From Streptomyces sp. NRRL B-1347 (GTDB lineage Bacteria > Actinomycetota > Actinomycetes > Streptomycetales > Streptomycetaceae): a stretch of 64,000 nt of DNA. Shown here piece after piece: positions 25,962 through 33,367 of the stretch. The translations under genes were made by a program, and so were the position numbers. The stretch's first letter is position 1, and every line of letters starts with the position of its first letter. A model generated the notes under the pieces. That model was not told where the DNA came from. It searched no databases and saw nothing but the letters and a program-made list of their open reading frames with translations. The stretch is from the NCBI RefSeq assembly GCF_000720325.1, contig NZ_JOJM01000033.1, forward strand, positions 80,801 through 144,800, in the 5' to 3' direction.

Positions 25962-26627
25962 TCAGGCCCGCAGATACGCGAGCACGGCGAGCACCCGCCG
26001 GTGCGTGCCGTCGGTGACGGGCAGGTCGAGCTTGCCGAGGATGTTGCCGATGTGCTTGCCCACGGCGGCCTCCGTGACCACGAGTTCGGCGGCGATGGCG
26101 GCGTTGGACCTGCCCTCCGCGACCAGGGCGAGCACCTCGCGCTCGCGCGGCGTCAGCCGCTCCAGGGGGTCGCGTCTGCGCCGCAGCAACTGCCGTACGA
26201 CTTCCGGGTCCACGACCGTGCCGCCGTCGGCGACCCGGGTGAAGGCGTCCACGAACTGCTCGACCTGTCCGACCCGGTCCTTGAGCAGATAGCCGACCCC
26301 GCCGCCGTCGCCGGTGTCCAACAACTCGGCTGCGTACGACCGCTGTACGTACTGGCTGAGCACGAGGACCGGCAGGTCCGGCCGTTCGGCGCGCAGGGCG
26401 AGCGCGGCGCGCAGGCCCTCGTCCTGGAAGCCCGGCGGCATCCGCACGTCGGTGACGACGACGTCAGGACCGTGCTCCGCCACGGCCCGGCGCAGCGCGT
26501 CCGCGTCACCGACCGCCGCGACCACCTCGTGCCCGAAGCGGGTGAGCACCCCGACGAGGCCCTCGCGCAGCAACACGCTGTCCTCGGCGAGGACTACGCG
26601 GCGGGCGCGGGCGGCATCGGGTCGCAC
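25962..26627 (-). CDS. response regulator, NarL/LuxR type (second system)
   Basis: A 221-residue regulator from GTG 26627, with GGAGA upstream, inside the end of its kinase gene (34-base overlap). Receiver domain with [13 protein letters not shown], phospho-acceptor Asp60 in [11 protein letters not shown] and Lys in GYLLKDRVG; LuxR helix-turn-helix with [15 protein letters not shown] and [13 protein letters not shown]. Targets are not evident; the small membrane protein gene downstream may be cotranscribed. Confidence 0.88.
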   Translation of the reverse strand: MRPDAARARRVVLAEDSVLLREGLVGVLTRFGHEVVAAVGDADALRRAVAEHGPDVVVTDVRMPPGFQDEGLRAALALRAERPDLPVLVLSQYVQRSYAAELLDTGDGGGVGYLLKDRVGQVEQFVDAFTRVADGGTVVDPEVVRQLLRRRRDPLERLTPREREVLALVAEGRSNAAIAAELVVTEAAVGKHIGNILGKLDLPVTDGTHRRVLAVLAYLRA

Positions 26628-27844
26628 GGGATCTCCAGGGACAGGACGGTCGGCCCGCCGGGCGGACTGGTGACGGTCAGTGTGCCATCGAGGACGGCGA
26701 GGCGGTCGGCGAGCCCGGTCAGACCGGTGCCGCGCGCGGGGTCGGCGCCGCCGCACCCGTCGTCGCGCACCCGTACGCGCAGGGCGCCGTCCGCGTACCG
26801 GGCGTGGACCTCGGCGCGTGCGGCGCCGCTGTGCCGGGCGACGTTGGCGAGGGCCTCGCGCACGGCGAAGTACGCGCCGGACTCGACGGGTTCGGGCAGC
26901 CGGGGCAGGTCCGCGTCGGTGTCCACGGGCACGGGCGAGCGGTCGGCGGCGTCCTCGACGGCGGCCGCGAGGCCGTAGTCGGCGAGGACGCGCGGGTGGA
27001 TGCCCCGGATCAGCTCGCGCAGTTCGGCAAGGACCCGGTCGGCCTCCTCGTGGGCCGCGGCGAGCCGGTCGGCGAGCGGGCTGCCCGGCTCGGCGTCGAG
27101 GCGGGCGAGGCCGAGGCCCATGCTCAGGGCGACGAGCCGCTGCTGCGCCCCGTCGTGCAGGTCCCGCTCCACCCGGCGGCGTTCGGCCTCGAAGGCGGCG
27201 ACGAGCCGGGCCCTGGACCGGGTCACCTCGGCGAGCCGCGCCTCCGTCTCGGCCTCGCGCGGGGCGAGGAGGAGTTGGGCGACGGCGGCGCGGGCGGCGG
27301 CGTACGCGCCGAGCGGGTACAGCAGGACGGCGAGCAGCAGCAGGCCGAGCGCGGCGGTGCCGCAGGCCGCCGGGTACGACTCGACGAACCACAGCTTGGC
27401 GGGCCGTACGCCGCCGCCGTCGGGGCCGCCGGTGAGCGCGAGTTGGGCGGGCGCGGCGGCCAGGGCGAGGGGCAGCCCGAGGGTGCAGGCGGCCACCGCC
27501 AGGTCGAGGGGCCACAGCACGCAGGCCATCAGGACGGCGTACGCCAGCTCCCGCCAGGTCGCCTGCTCCCGCACGCGCAGCCGCAGCCAGGCCGCGAGGC
27601 CGGGGGCGTCGGGGGTGCGGTGCGGGCTGGCCACGGGGCCCGGCCGCACGAGCAGGGCCCGGCGGCGCTCCAGGGCCCCGACGGGCACGCCCGCGAGCGC
27701 GAGCAGGGCGAGCAGGGGGATGCCCACGACGACGAGGCTGGCGGCCAGGCCCAGGGCGAGGCCGCCGGCCAGGGCGACGAGGAGGGGTGCCCCCACCGCG
27801 GCCCCGGAGACGACGTAGGCCGCGGCCCTCCACCGGTGCTTCAC
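26594..27844 (-). CDS. sensor histidine kinase, NarL type (second system)
   Basis: A 416-residue membrane kinase starting at ATG 27844. Paired hydrophobic segments at about 8-58 and 100-190 enclose little external sequence. His230 in [17 protein letters not shown] is the phospho-acceptor of the HisKA_3 helix; the ATPase domain has [16 protein letters not shown] and DDGCGG. This resembles the Streptomyces kinases with a sensor domain buried in the membrane. It is transcribed with the regulator downstream. It faces the first two-component/MMPL block. Confidence 0.88.
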   Translation of the reverse strand: MKHRWRAAAYVVSGAAVGAPLLVALAGGLALGLAASLVVVGIPLLALLALAGVPVGALERRRALLVRPGPVASPHRTPDAPGLAAWLRLRVREQATWRELAYAVLMACVLWPLDLAVAACTLGLPLALAAAPAQLALTGGPDGGGVRPAKLWFVESYPAACGTAALGLLLLAVLLYPLGAYAAARAAVAQLLLAPREAETEARLAEVTRSRARLVAAFEAERRRVERDLHDGAQQRLVALSMGLGLARLDAEPGSPLADRLAAAHEEADRVLAELRELIRGIHPRVLADYGLAAAVEDAADRSPVPVDTDADLPRLPEPVESGAYFAVREALANVARHSGAARAEVHARYADGALRVRVRDDGCGGADPARGTGLTGLADRLAVLDGTLTVTSPPGGPTVLSLEIPCDPMPPAPAA

Positions 27845-27868
27845 GCGGTCACGCTAACCGCAGCCCGC

Positions 27869-28405
27869 TCAGGGCACGTCGGGGCCCTGCTCCGGGACTT
27901 CGTCCCAGGGCACGTCGGGGCCCGGGTCGTCGTCGACGCTCAGGCCGTCGCCCCAGCCGAAGTCGTCGAAGGCGGCGTGCACCCCCGTGACGAAGAACAG
28001 GCAGAAGACGACGATCAGGCCGAGGAAGCCGAGCACGGCGACCGTGCCCAGCGTGTTGGCGACCGGGCGCGGCGCGTGCGCGGTCGCCCGCTCGGGCCGC
28101 TCCGGGGCGTAGTACACGGTCACGACGTCGCCCTCGATGACCGTCCCCGGGCCGTTCTCCTCCTCGAAGCGGACCGTGCGGCCGTCGCGGGTGACGAACT
28201 CGTAGACGTGGTGCAGGGTCGTGGACACGTGGTGGTCGTCGCCGTGCCCGGAGGTCGTCGTGTAGGTGCGCAGACAGCGCGCCTCGGCGGTCAGGCCGCT
28301 GCGCCAGGCGCGCCGCATCTCTGCCGAACGCCTGATGATCGCGGCCGCCATGACGAGGGCTATGCCCGCCATGAGCGCCGGTACGACGTAGAACATCGCT
28401 TCCAT
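27869..28405 (-). CDS. DUF3592 membrane protein
   Basis: A 178-residue protein with a membrane segment at about 5-23, a beta-rich middle (YEFVTRDGRTVRFEE, GDVVTVYYAPERP) typical of DUF3592, and a second segment at about 120-142. The acidic C-terminal tail contains GPDVP twice, from a small DNA repeat. Function of the family is unknown. ATG 28405 lies 21 bases from a 12-bp perfect inverted repeat. Confidence 0.75.
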   Translation of the reverse strand: MEAMFYVVPALMAGIALVMAAAIIRRSAEMRRAWRSGLTAEARCLRTYTTTSGHGDDHHVSTTLHHVYEFVTRDGRTVRFEEENGPGTVIEGDVVTVYYAPERPERATAHAPRPVANTLGTVAVLGFLGLIVVFCLFFVTGVHAAFDDFGWGDGLSVDDDPGPDVPWDEVPEQGPDVP

Positions 28406-28425
28406 GAGGGCCCCCGATAAATCCC

Positions 28426-28458
28426 GCGCACGCCGTAGTGGTCACGTACGGCGTGCGC
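28426..28458. promoter_or_regulatory. 33-base perfect inverted repeat (operator or terminator)
   Basis: GCGCACGCCGTA (28426-28437), 9-base spacer, TACGGCGTGCGC (28447-28458). It lies between the end of the LPMO gene and the start of the DUF3592 gene on the same strand. It may end LPMO transcription or serve as an operator of the DUF3592 gene; no T tract follows on the minus strand. Confidence 0.55.
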
Positions 28459-28522
28459 AGAACCTACCCGTGGGGGGTGGTGGAGATCCTCAGGACAACC
28501 TCTGAACCAGCGGCCGGAGGTG

Positions 28523-29122
28523 TCAGAAGGTGACGTCCGAGCAGGCGTAGAACGCGTTGCCCGTGTCCGCGATCGTCCAGACGGCGAGGATCACGTGGTG
28601 GCCGCTGCGGCCGCTCGGGATCGTGCCGCTGTGCGACAGGGTCGCGGGCGGCTGCTGGGCGTTGTACGGGACGGTGAGGAACGGCTGGGTGTCGAGCGCC
28701 GCCCTCGTCAGGGGCTGGCTCTCGTTCCAGCCCTGCTTGGTGATGTAGTACCGGAAGTCCGTGGTGCGGTGCCGCGCGGTGAACTGCCAGCGGAAGGAGT
28801 AGCTCTGGCCGCCCGACACCTTCGTCGTGGGCCAGGCGTTGCCGTTCGGCTGCGTCGCCTTGTTGAGCGAGCTGAAGCCGGCGAGCCCGGCGGAACAGAG
28901 CTTGCCGTCGGCGGGACCGCCCGCCGGGAAGCCCTTGGGGCCTTCGACGCTCTGCGGTTCGTACTGTATGGAGCCGCAGCCGGTCACCACGCCCTTGGCG
29001 CAGTTGATCTGACGGCTTGCTGGCAGGTCGGTGTAGCCATGGCTGCTGGCGCCGCCGGTCGAGAGCACGAAGGCTCCGACCGTCGCCATCCCGAGCATGG
29101 CGGCGGACAACTTGTTTCGCAT
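28523..29122 (-). CDS. AA10 lytic polysaccharide monooxygenase (chitin-binding protein)
   Basis: A 199-residue secreted copper enzyme. A signal peptide ends at ASS so that His28 becomes the mature N-terminus; with His118 in TARHRTTDF it forms the copper histidine brace, and Phe191 fills the axial site. The core YITKQGWNESQPLTR is diagnostic of the family. There is no additional binding domain. It oxidatively cuts chitin or cellulose. In S. coelicolor the LPMO encoded near cslA has been linked to the hyphal-tip glucan; by position this is the same gene. A DasR-type site lies 137 bases upstream, pointing to N-acetylglucosamine control. Confidence 0.92.
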   Translation of the reverse strand: MRNKLSAAMLGMATVGAFVLSTGGASSHGYTDLPASRQINCAKGVVTGCGSIQYEPQSVEGPKGFPAGGPADGKLCSAGLAGFSSLNKATQPNGNAWPTTKVSGGQSYSFRWQFTARHRTTDFRYYITKQGWNESQPLTRAALDTQPFLTVPYNAQQPPATLSHSGTIPSGRSGHHVILAVWTIADTGNAFYACSDVTF

Positions 29123-29422
29123 GCTGCGCTCCTGAACAACGTGGGGGCAGTTCTGTGAGCCGTGCGCGCGCTTACGGTCGTGCTGAGCTGCCGCGTGACG
29201 GGTGGTGCCGTCGTCACACGGGATGCGATTCGCATGGTCTGAACCTGTGGGGACGTGCGGTCTAGACCAAGTCCCAGATTATTGCGGGTAGTTGAACATG
29301 TCCATACCAATCGTGGAGACGATCCGATCGCACCGACTCCGCGAAGTCGCGACGGGTTCACCGCCGTCGGGGGCCGCGAGATCCGGCCGGAGACCAGCGG
29401 TCGAGCAGCAGCCGACCGGCGA
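29123..29422. other. LPMO upstream region
   Basis: Three hundred bases between the SPFH gene end and the LPMO start. It is relatively AT-rich by local standard around 29265-29320, holds the two dre-like sites, and lacks any credible gene. GGAGCGC just before 29122 is the ribosome site of the LPMO gene. Confidence 0.6.
29259..29268. promoter_or_regulatory. DasR-responsive element (dre) core
   Basis: GGTCTAGACC is a perfect 10-base match to the core of the known dre consensus. A second, degenerate core GGTCTGAACC (8/10) lies at 29236-29245, 23 bases away, about two helical turns. Both are in the leader of the LPMO gene. DasR represses chitin and amino-sugar genes until glucosamine-6-phosphate binds. 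Confidence 0.75.
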
Positions 29423-30610
29423 TCAGCGTTCTCCGTGCCCCGTGTAGAACGCCACCGTCAGATCCTTCACCAGCGCCTTGCGCTCGTAGTCGTCGAGCTC
29501 GACCAGGCCGCGCGTGGTGAGGCGGGCCACCGTGTCCTCGACGGAGTCGACCACCGACGTGAGCACGCTGTCACGGTGCCGCGCGTCGAGCGCGGCGATC
29601 CCGCGCCGGTGCATCGCGGCCGCCACCTCCGGCGCGTACTCGATCCGCGTCGGCTGTACGGAGAAGACCTCGATCCCCACCGGCTCCGCCTGCGCGGCGA
29701 GGGCCCGCGTCAGGGCCTCGCCGACGGCCTCCGCGTCCCGCAGCGTCGGGCCGCCGTCGGCCGCGCCCCGGGACCCGTCGTGGAAGGCGTCCGCGGGCAG
29801 CCGCGACAGGACGCGGGCGGCCGTCGCCTCCACGCACTCGCGCAGGTACTCCTGGTGGTCCGCGACGGCGAGCGCGGCCCGCGCGGTGTCCTTGACCCGC
29901 CACACCACGAGCACCACCACCCGCAGCGCCACGCCGGAGCGGTCCACGGCGGCCATCGGCTCGCTGCGCCAGTGCCGAAGGCGCACGTCGACGCGGCGCC
30001 GCAGCAGCAACGGGTTCACCCACAGCAGCCCGGTCCGCCGCACGCTCCCCCGGTACCTGCCGAACAGGGTCAGGACCCACGCCCCGCCGACCCGGCCGCG
30101 CGCGAGCCCGCCGAAGCCGAACAGGGCGAGCGCCCCGGCCCCGGCCAGCACCGCCCACTGCGCGGCCCCGATCCCCGGCGCCCCCGCCCGGCCCGCCGCC
30201 CCGGGCAGGGCCCGGGGCAGCACCCCGGCCCACCACAGCGCGAGCACGCACCCCGCCGCGCCCACGCCACCGGCGAGCACCCCGACCGCGCCGGGCAGCA
30301 CCCGGGCGCGCCGCTCGGCGAGGTCCGGGTCGATCCCAGGCACCGGCGGCGGCAGCGGCACCGATGCCCGCCCCGCCTCCGCCCGGACCCCCGGCTCCAC
30401 GCGGGGGCGCGCCGCACCGCCGCGCACCACCCCGGCGGGCAGCGCCACCCCCACCGGATCCCGCGGATCGTCGCGGAACAGCAGATGGACGGGGATCTCC
30501 GTGGTGGCCTCGCTGTGGATGAGGCGGGGCGGACGGCCCGCGGCACCCGCCGCGCCGCCGCGCCCCCGGCCTTCGTCCGACTCCGGGGACCGCTCTGTCG
30601 TCGTGCTCAT
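29423..30610 (-). CDS. SPFH/Band 7 domain membrane protein
   Basis: A 395-residue protein; ATG 30610 with GGAGG six bases upstream. A Pro/Arg-rich N-terminus (1-95) precedes two hydrophobic segments (about 100-130 and 150-172), then the SPFH domain beginning LTLFGRYRGSVRRTGLLWVNP, with the usual VEVFSVQPTRIEYAP ending and a helical tail. SPFH proteins form membrane microdomains that gather partner proteins. It is 49 bases after the NlpC/P60 gene and probably cotranscribed with it, between the LPMO and cslA-glxA, so an organising role for wall or glycan enzymes at the hyphal tip is an attractive inference. Confidence 0.82.
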   Translation of the reverse strand: MSTTTERSPESDEGRGRGGAAGAAGRPPRLIHSEATTEIPVHLLFRDDPRDPVGVALPAGVVRGGAARPRVEPGVRAEAGRASVPLPPPVPGIDPDLAERRARVLPGAVGVLAGGVGAAGCVLALWWAGVLPRALPGAAGRAGAPGIGAAQWAVLAGAGALALFGFGGLARGRVGGAWVLTLFGRYRGSVRRTGLLWVNPLLLRRRVDVRLRHWRSEPMAAVDRSGVALRVVVLVVWRVKDTARAALAVADHQEYLRECVEATAARVLSRLPADAFHDGSRGAADGGPTLRDAEAVGEALTRALAAQAEPVGIEVFSVQPTRIEYAPEVAAAMHRRGIAALDARHRDSVLTSVVDSVEDTVARLTTRGLVELDDYERKALVKDLTVAFYTGHGER

Positions 30611-30659
30611 CTCTGCCTCCGTCGCCTCCGCCATGGGTTCCCCGCCGCGCGCGGGCCCC

Positions 30660-31967
30660 TCACCGGAACAGCCGCCGCCACGTCTCGGGCCCCGGGACCC
30701 CGTCGGCCGCGCCGCCCCGCCAGCCCTGCGCCCGCTGGAAGGCCTCGACCGCCCTGCGGTCCGCCTCGCCCCAGCGCGGCCCGGGCCCGACCGCGTAGTA
30801 CTTGCCGAAGCCCTTGCGCACGAGCTGCCGCCCGAGCCGCTCGACGTACGCGTTGCTCTGCCCCGGCCGGAAGTGACCCTTGCCGGGGAACGCGGGCACG
30901 CCCTGCCCGCCCCCGGCCCCGGTCCCGCGTCCGCCGGGAATGTCCCGGCCCTTGCCCGTGACCAGGTACGACCAGGTCAGCGGGCCCGGAATGCCGTCCG
31001 CGTCCGCGCCCGTCCAGCCCTGCGCCCGCTGGAACGCCCGGGTCGCCCTGCGGTCGGCGTCGCCCCAGCGGGGTCCAGGACCCGAGCGGTAGTAATGGGC
31101 GCCGCCCCGGGCGACGAGGAGCCGCCCGAGCCGGGTGACGTGCGCGTTGTGCGCACCGGGGCCGAAGGAGCGCGCGCCGGGGTAGCGCCCGGGCGCCGCC
31201 GGGGTGGCACCGGCCGGGCCCGGCGCCCGCAGCCCCTTGTACCGGTAGGCCCGGTAGCGGTCCGCGTCCTTCCAGTACGCGTAGGGCGTGGCCTTCTTGC
31301 GGGTGTACGGCCGCGCCTGCTCATAGGCGAGATAGGAGGTGCGCGTGGAGTCCGCCCAGCCGCCGAAAATCGTCACGTGCGAGCCCCTCTCCGGGTTCGC
31401 CGGATTGTGGAACAGGAGAATGTCCCCCGGTTCGAGGTCGGCCTTCGAGACGCGCGTCCCGTACTGGTCGAGCGTGCCCGTCCATTCGTTCCCGCCGAGA
31501 TTCCAGGCCATCGAGACAAAGCCCGAGCAGTCCTGCCGGTAGCCGTCCGCCCAGAAACTCCGCAGGTTGTACGGCACCCGCGCGTCCACCCACCGCTTGG
31601 CCCTGCCGATGATCTCGGCCCGGGTGGTGGTGCGCAGCTGCGCCCCGTGGGCACTGGTCCCGTGCAGCGGGCTCTGCCTGCCCTGCGGGGTGTCGGGGTC
31701 GCCCCCGTTCGGGGCTGCCGCACCGGATCCCACCTGCGGAAACGACTCCGGTGCCGGAGTCGCGGCCGCGGGCAGAGCCTGGCCGGGGCCGAGCACGGAG
31801 CCCGCCGCGGCCGCGAGGACCAGGGCCCGGCGGGCGCCGTGCGCAGCCGGGTGGCCGCCGCGCCCCGGCGGCAGCGCGTGCATCCCGGCCCGCCGCCAGT
31901 ACACGCATCCCGGGCACTCGCAGTCGCTCGCGGGCTTGAATTCCTCGAATGCCGGAGCGGCCTCCAT
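30660..31967 (-). CDS. NlpC/P60-type peptidase with two peptidoglycan-binding repeats
   Basis: A 435-residue protein; ATG 31967 with AGGGGAA upstream. Residues 16-21 form a CECPGC cysteine cluster before a hydrophobic signal segment (about 45-75), an unusual N-terminus for an exported protein. The catalytic domain has Cys in RQDCSGFVSMAWN and His in GSHVTIFGGW, as in NlpC/P60 or CHAP-like hydrolases. Two tandem C-terminal repeats of about 65 residues, each with GPGPRWG, AFQRAQGW and DGxPGPxTW, are peptidoglycan-binding modules. Likely a cell-wall hydrolase. Likely in one operon with the SPFH gene. Confidence 0.82.
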   Translation of the reverse strand: MEAAPAFEEFKPASDCECPGCVYWRRAGMHALPPGRGGHPAAHGARRALVLAAAAGSVLGPGQALPAAATPAPESFPQVGSGAAAPNGGDPDTPQGRQSPLHGTSAHGAQLRTTTRAEIIGRAKRWVDARVPYNLRSFWADGYRQDCSGFVSMAWNLGGNEWTGTLDQYGTRVSKADLEPGDILLFHNPANPERGSHVTIFGGWADSTRTSYLAYEQARPYTRKKATPYAYWKDADRYRAYRYKGLRAPGPAGATPAAPGRYPGARSFGPGAHNAHVTRLGRLLVARGGAHYYRSGPGPRWGDADRRATRAFQRAQGWTGADADGIPGPLTWSYLVTGKGRDIPGGRGTGAGGGQGVPAFPGKGHFRPGQSNAYVERLGRQLVRKGFGKYYAVGPGPRWGEADRRAVEAFQRAQGWRGGAADGVPGPETWRRLFR

Positions 31968-32189
31968 GCGATTCCCCTCACATCCGCCGGGATGTCCGGG
32001 GAAGGCCCCCGGCCAGGATTGTCCGCGCATCTGCATATCCGTCAGTTTTCCAACTGTCCGGAGATATCGCATGTTGACGGTCCGAATGATGGAGGGGGCC
32101 CGGTAAAGCCCTCCCTCCCGATCCACCCGCCCCGCCAGGCGAAGGCACCCCCGGCCACTCAGTGGTCATGAGCACCCTCGAACGTCCGG

Positions 32190-32195
32190 TAGAGT
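32190..32195 (+). promoter_or_regulatory. -10 box of tRNA-Lys copy 3
   Basis: TAGAGT, ending 15 bases before the tRNA, the same spacing as in copies 1 and 2. Confidence 0.6.
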
Positions 32196-32202
32196 TATCT
32201 CT

Positions 32203-32301
32203 GTCAGCAGGCGCCGCTAGCTCAGTTGGTTAGAGCAGCTGACTCTTAATCAGCGGGTCCGGGGTTCGAGTCCCTGGCGGCGCACGATGACGATGGCGAG
32301 G
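32203..32301 (+). repeat. 99-bp direct repeat containing tRNA-Lys (second copy)
   Basis: Identical to 1751-1849, including the 17-base 3' flank beyond the tRNA. Here that flank runs into the leader of the FadR-type gene; at the first site it is the end of the M6 protease gene. Confidence 0.9.
32211..32284 (+). tRNA. tRNA-Lys (anticodon CTT), copy 3
   Basis: Identical to the copies at 1759 and 19500. No terminator hairpin follows; the FadR-type gene starts 38 bases later, so readthrough transcription into it is possible. Confidence 0.98.
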
Positions 32302-32310
32302 TTCTGCCGC

Positions 32311-32316
32311 TACGGT
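32311..32316 (+). promoter_or_regulatory. -10 box of a probably leaderless FadR-type transcript
   Basis: TACGGT followed by exactly six bases and the ATG at 32323: the TANNNT-N6-ATG arrangement of leaderless mRNAs in Streptomyces. No ribosome site is present before this ATG. Confidence 0.55.
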
Positions 32317-32322
32317 TGCGCC

Positions 32323-33036
32323 ATGGCGCGGGACATCCAGGAGCGGATCAAGAAACTCATCATCGATCAGCGGCTGCCCTCCGGCTCCGTGCTGCCGACC
32401 GAGCCGGAGCTGATGGAGCACCTCGGGGTCAGCCGGAACTCGGTGCGCGAGGCGCTCAAGGCGCTCCAGGCCATGGGCATCGTCGAGATCCGGCACGGCT
32501 TCGGCACCTACGTCGGGCCGATGTCGGTGGCGCCGATGATCGAGGGCCTCACCTTCCGCACCGTCGCCGGGCACTACCGCGGCGAGGACAGCCTGCTCCA
32601 GCTCCTGGAGCTGCGCGAGGCCGTCGAGACCGGGCTCATCGCGCGCCTCGCGGGCTCCCTGCCGGCCGCCGACCTGGCCGAGCTCGACGCGCTCGTGGAC
32701 CGCATGGACGCCGAGGCCGCGGGGCCCGGCGGCGAGGTCCGCGCCGAGACCGACCGCGCCTTCCACGCCACGCTCTACCGCTGCCTCGGCAACCGGCTCC
32801 TCGGCGAGGTCCTGGAGGCGTTCTGGGACGCCTTCCACCGGGTCCGCACCGACCTCGTCGACGTACCGCGGGACCCGAAGATCACCTGCCGCCAGCACCG
32901 CGAGATCCTCGACGCGGTGCGCTCGTCGGACGTCCTGCGCGCCGAACGGGCCATACGCGAACACTTCGGCAACATTCGTACCCGTTTGAGCGCGCCCGCC
33001 TCAACAGTGGCCCCCAGCACCACACATGACCGGTAA
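32323..33036 (+). CDS. FadR-family (GntR/FCD) regulator
   Basis: A 237-residue regulator. ATG 32323 fits the winged-helix start (ARDIQERIKKLI); an ATG at 32287 lies within the tRNA-derived repeat and is less likely. DNA-binding part: SVLPTEPELMEHLGVSRNSVREALKALQAMG. The FCD domain has the metal/ligand residues in ETDRAFHATLY and CRQHREILDAV. Such proteins sense small carboxylates. It stands alone between tRNA-Lys and cslA and reads toward cslA; whether it controls the glycan genes is not known. Confidence 0.83.
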   Translation: MARDIQERIKKLIIDQRLPSGSVLPTEPELMEHLGVSRNSVREALKALQAMGIVEIRHGFGTYVGPMSVAPMIEGLTFRTVAGHYRGEDSLLQLLELREAVETGLIARLAGSLPAADLAELDALVDRMDAEAAGPGGEVRAETDRAFHATLYRCLGNRLLGEVLEAFWDAFHRVRTDLVDVPRDPKITCRQHREILDAVRSSDVLRAERAIREHFGNIRTRLSAPASTVAPSTTHDR

Positions 33037-33367
33037 ACTCCTTGCTTTCACTCTTGCGATCATGCAAGGGCGCATAGAACCCTGGCGGGAGGCTCGCTGA
33101 AGCCTCGGCTCTCACGGGGCGCGCGACGCGGGGCAGTTGGGGGCCTGGACGCCGCCCGTGCGACGAGAGTCCTCATGAACACCGGGACAGGGGGTCCCCG
33201 CGTTCATGAACGGATGCCAAGGGGGGCATCATGCAACCGGAAGGCCACGTTTCGCTGTCCTGGCGAGGGGTGGCCCACCACTTGATGCGCTCGCGCAGGT
33301 CGAGGGGGACCGCCGCGGGCGAAAGGACCGACGACCACGCGGAGAGCCGCGTGCGGGGGGATGACTC
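33037..33367. other. cslA upstream region with strong stem-loops
   Basis: About 331 bases, no gene. It holds an imperfect 16-bp inverted repeat (TCATGAACACCGGGAC at 33173-33188 pairing with 33194-33209, 14 of 16, loop of 5) and a second hairpin GATGCC-AAGGGG-GGCATC (33213-33230). CTTGC-GATCAT-GCAAG (33054-33069) just after the FadR-type gene may be a weak terminator. The two stacked stem-loops sit 138-195 bases before the cslA start and could act as operator or structured leader. Confidence 0.5.

Noticed and set aside
32230..32964. Minus-strand open frame of 244 codons over the FadR-type gene
   Set aside because: It is the antisense of the regulator gene plus the antisense of tRNA-Lys; its end repeats the protease tail only because of the duplicated tRNA flank.
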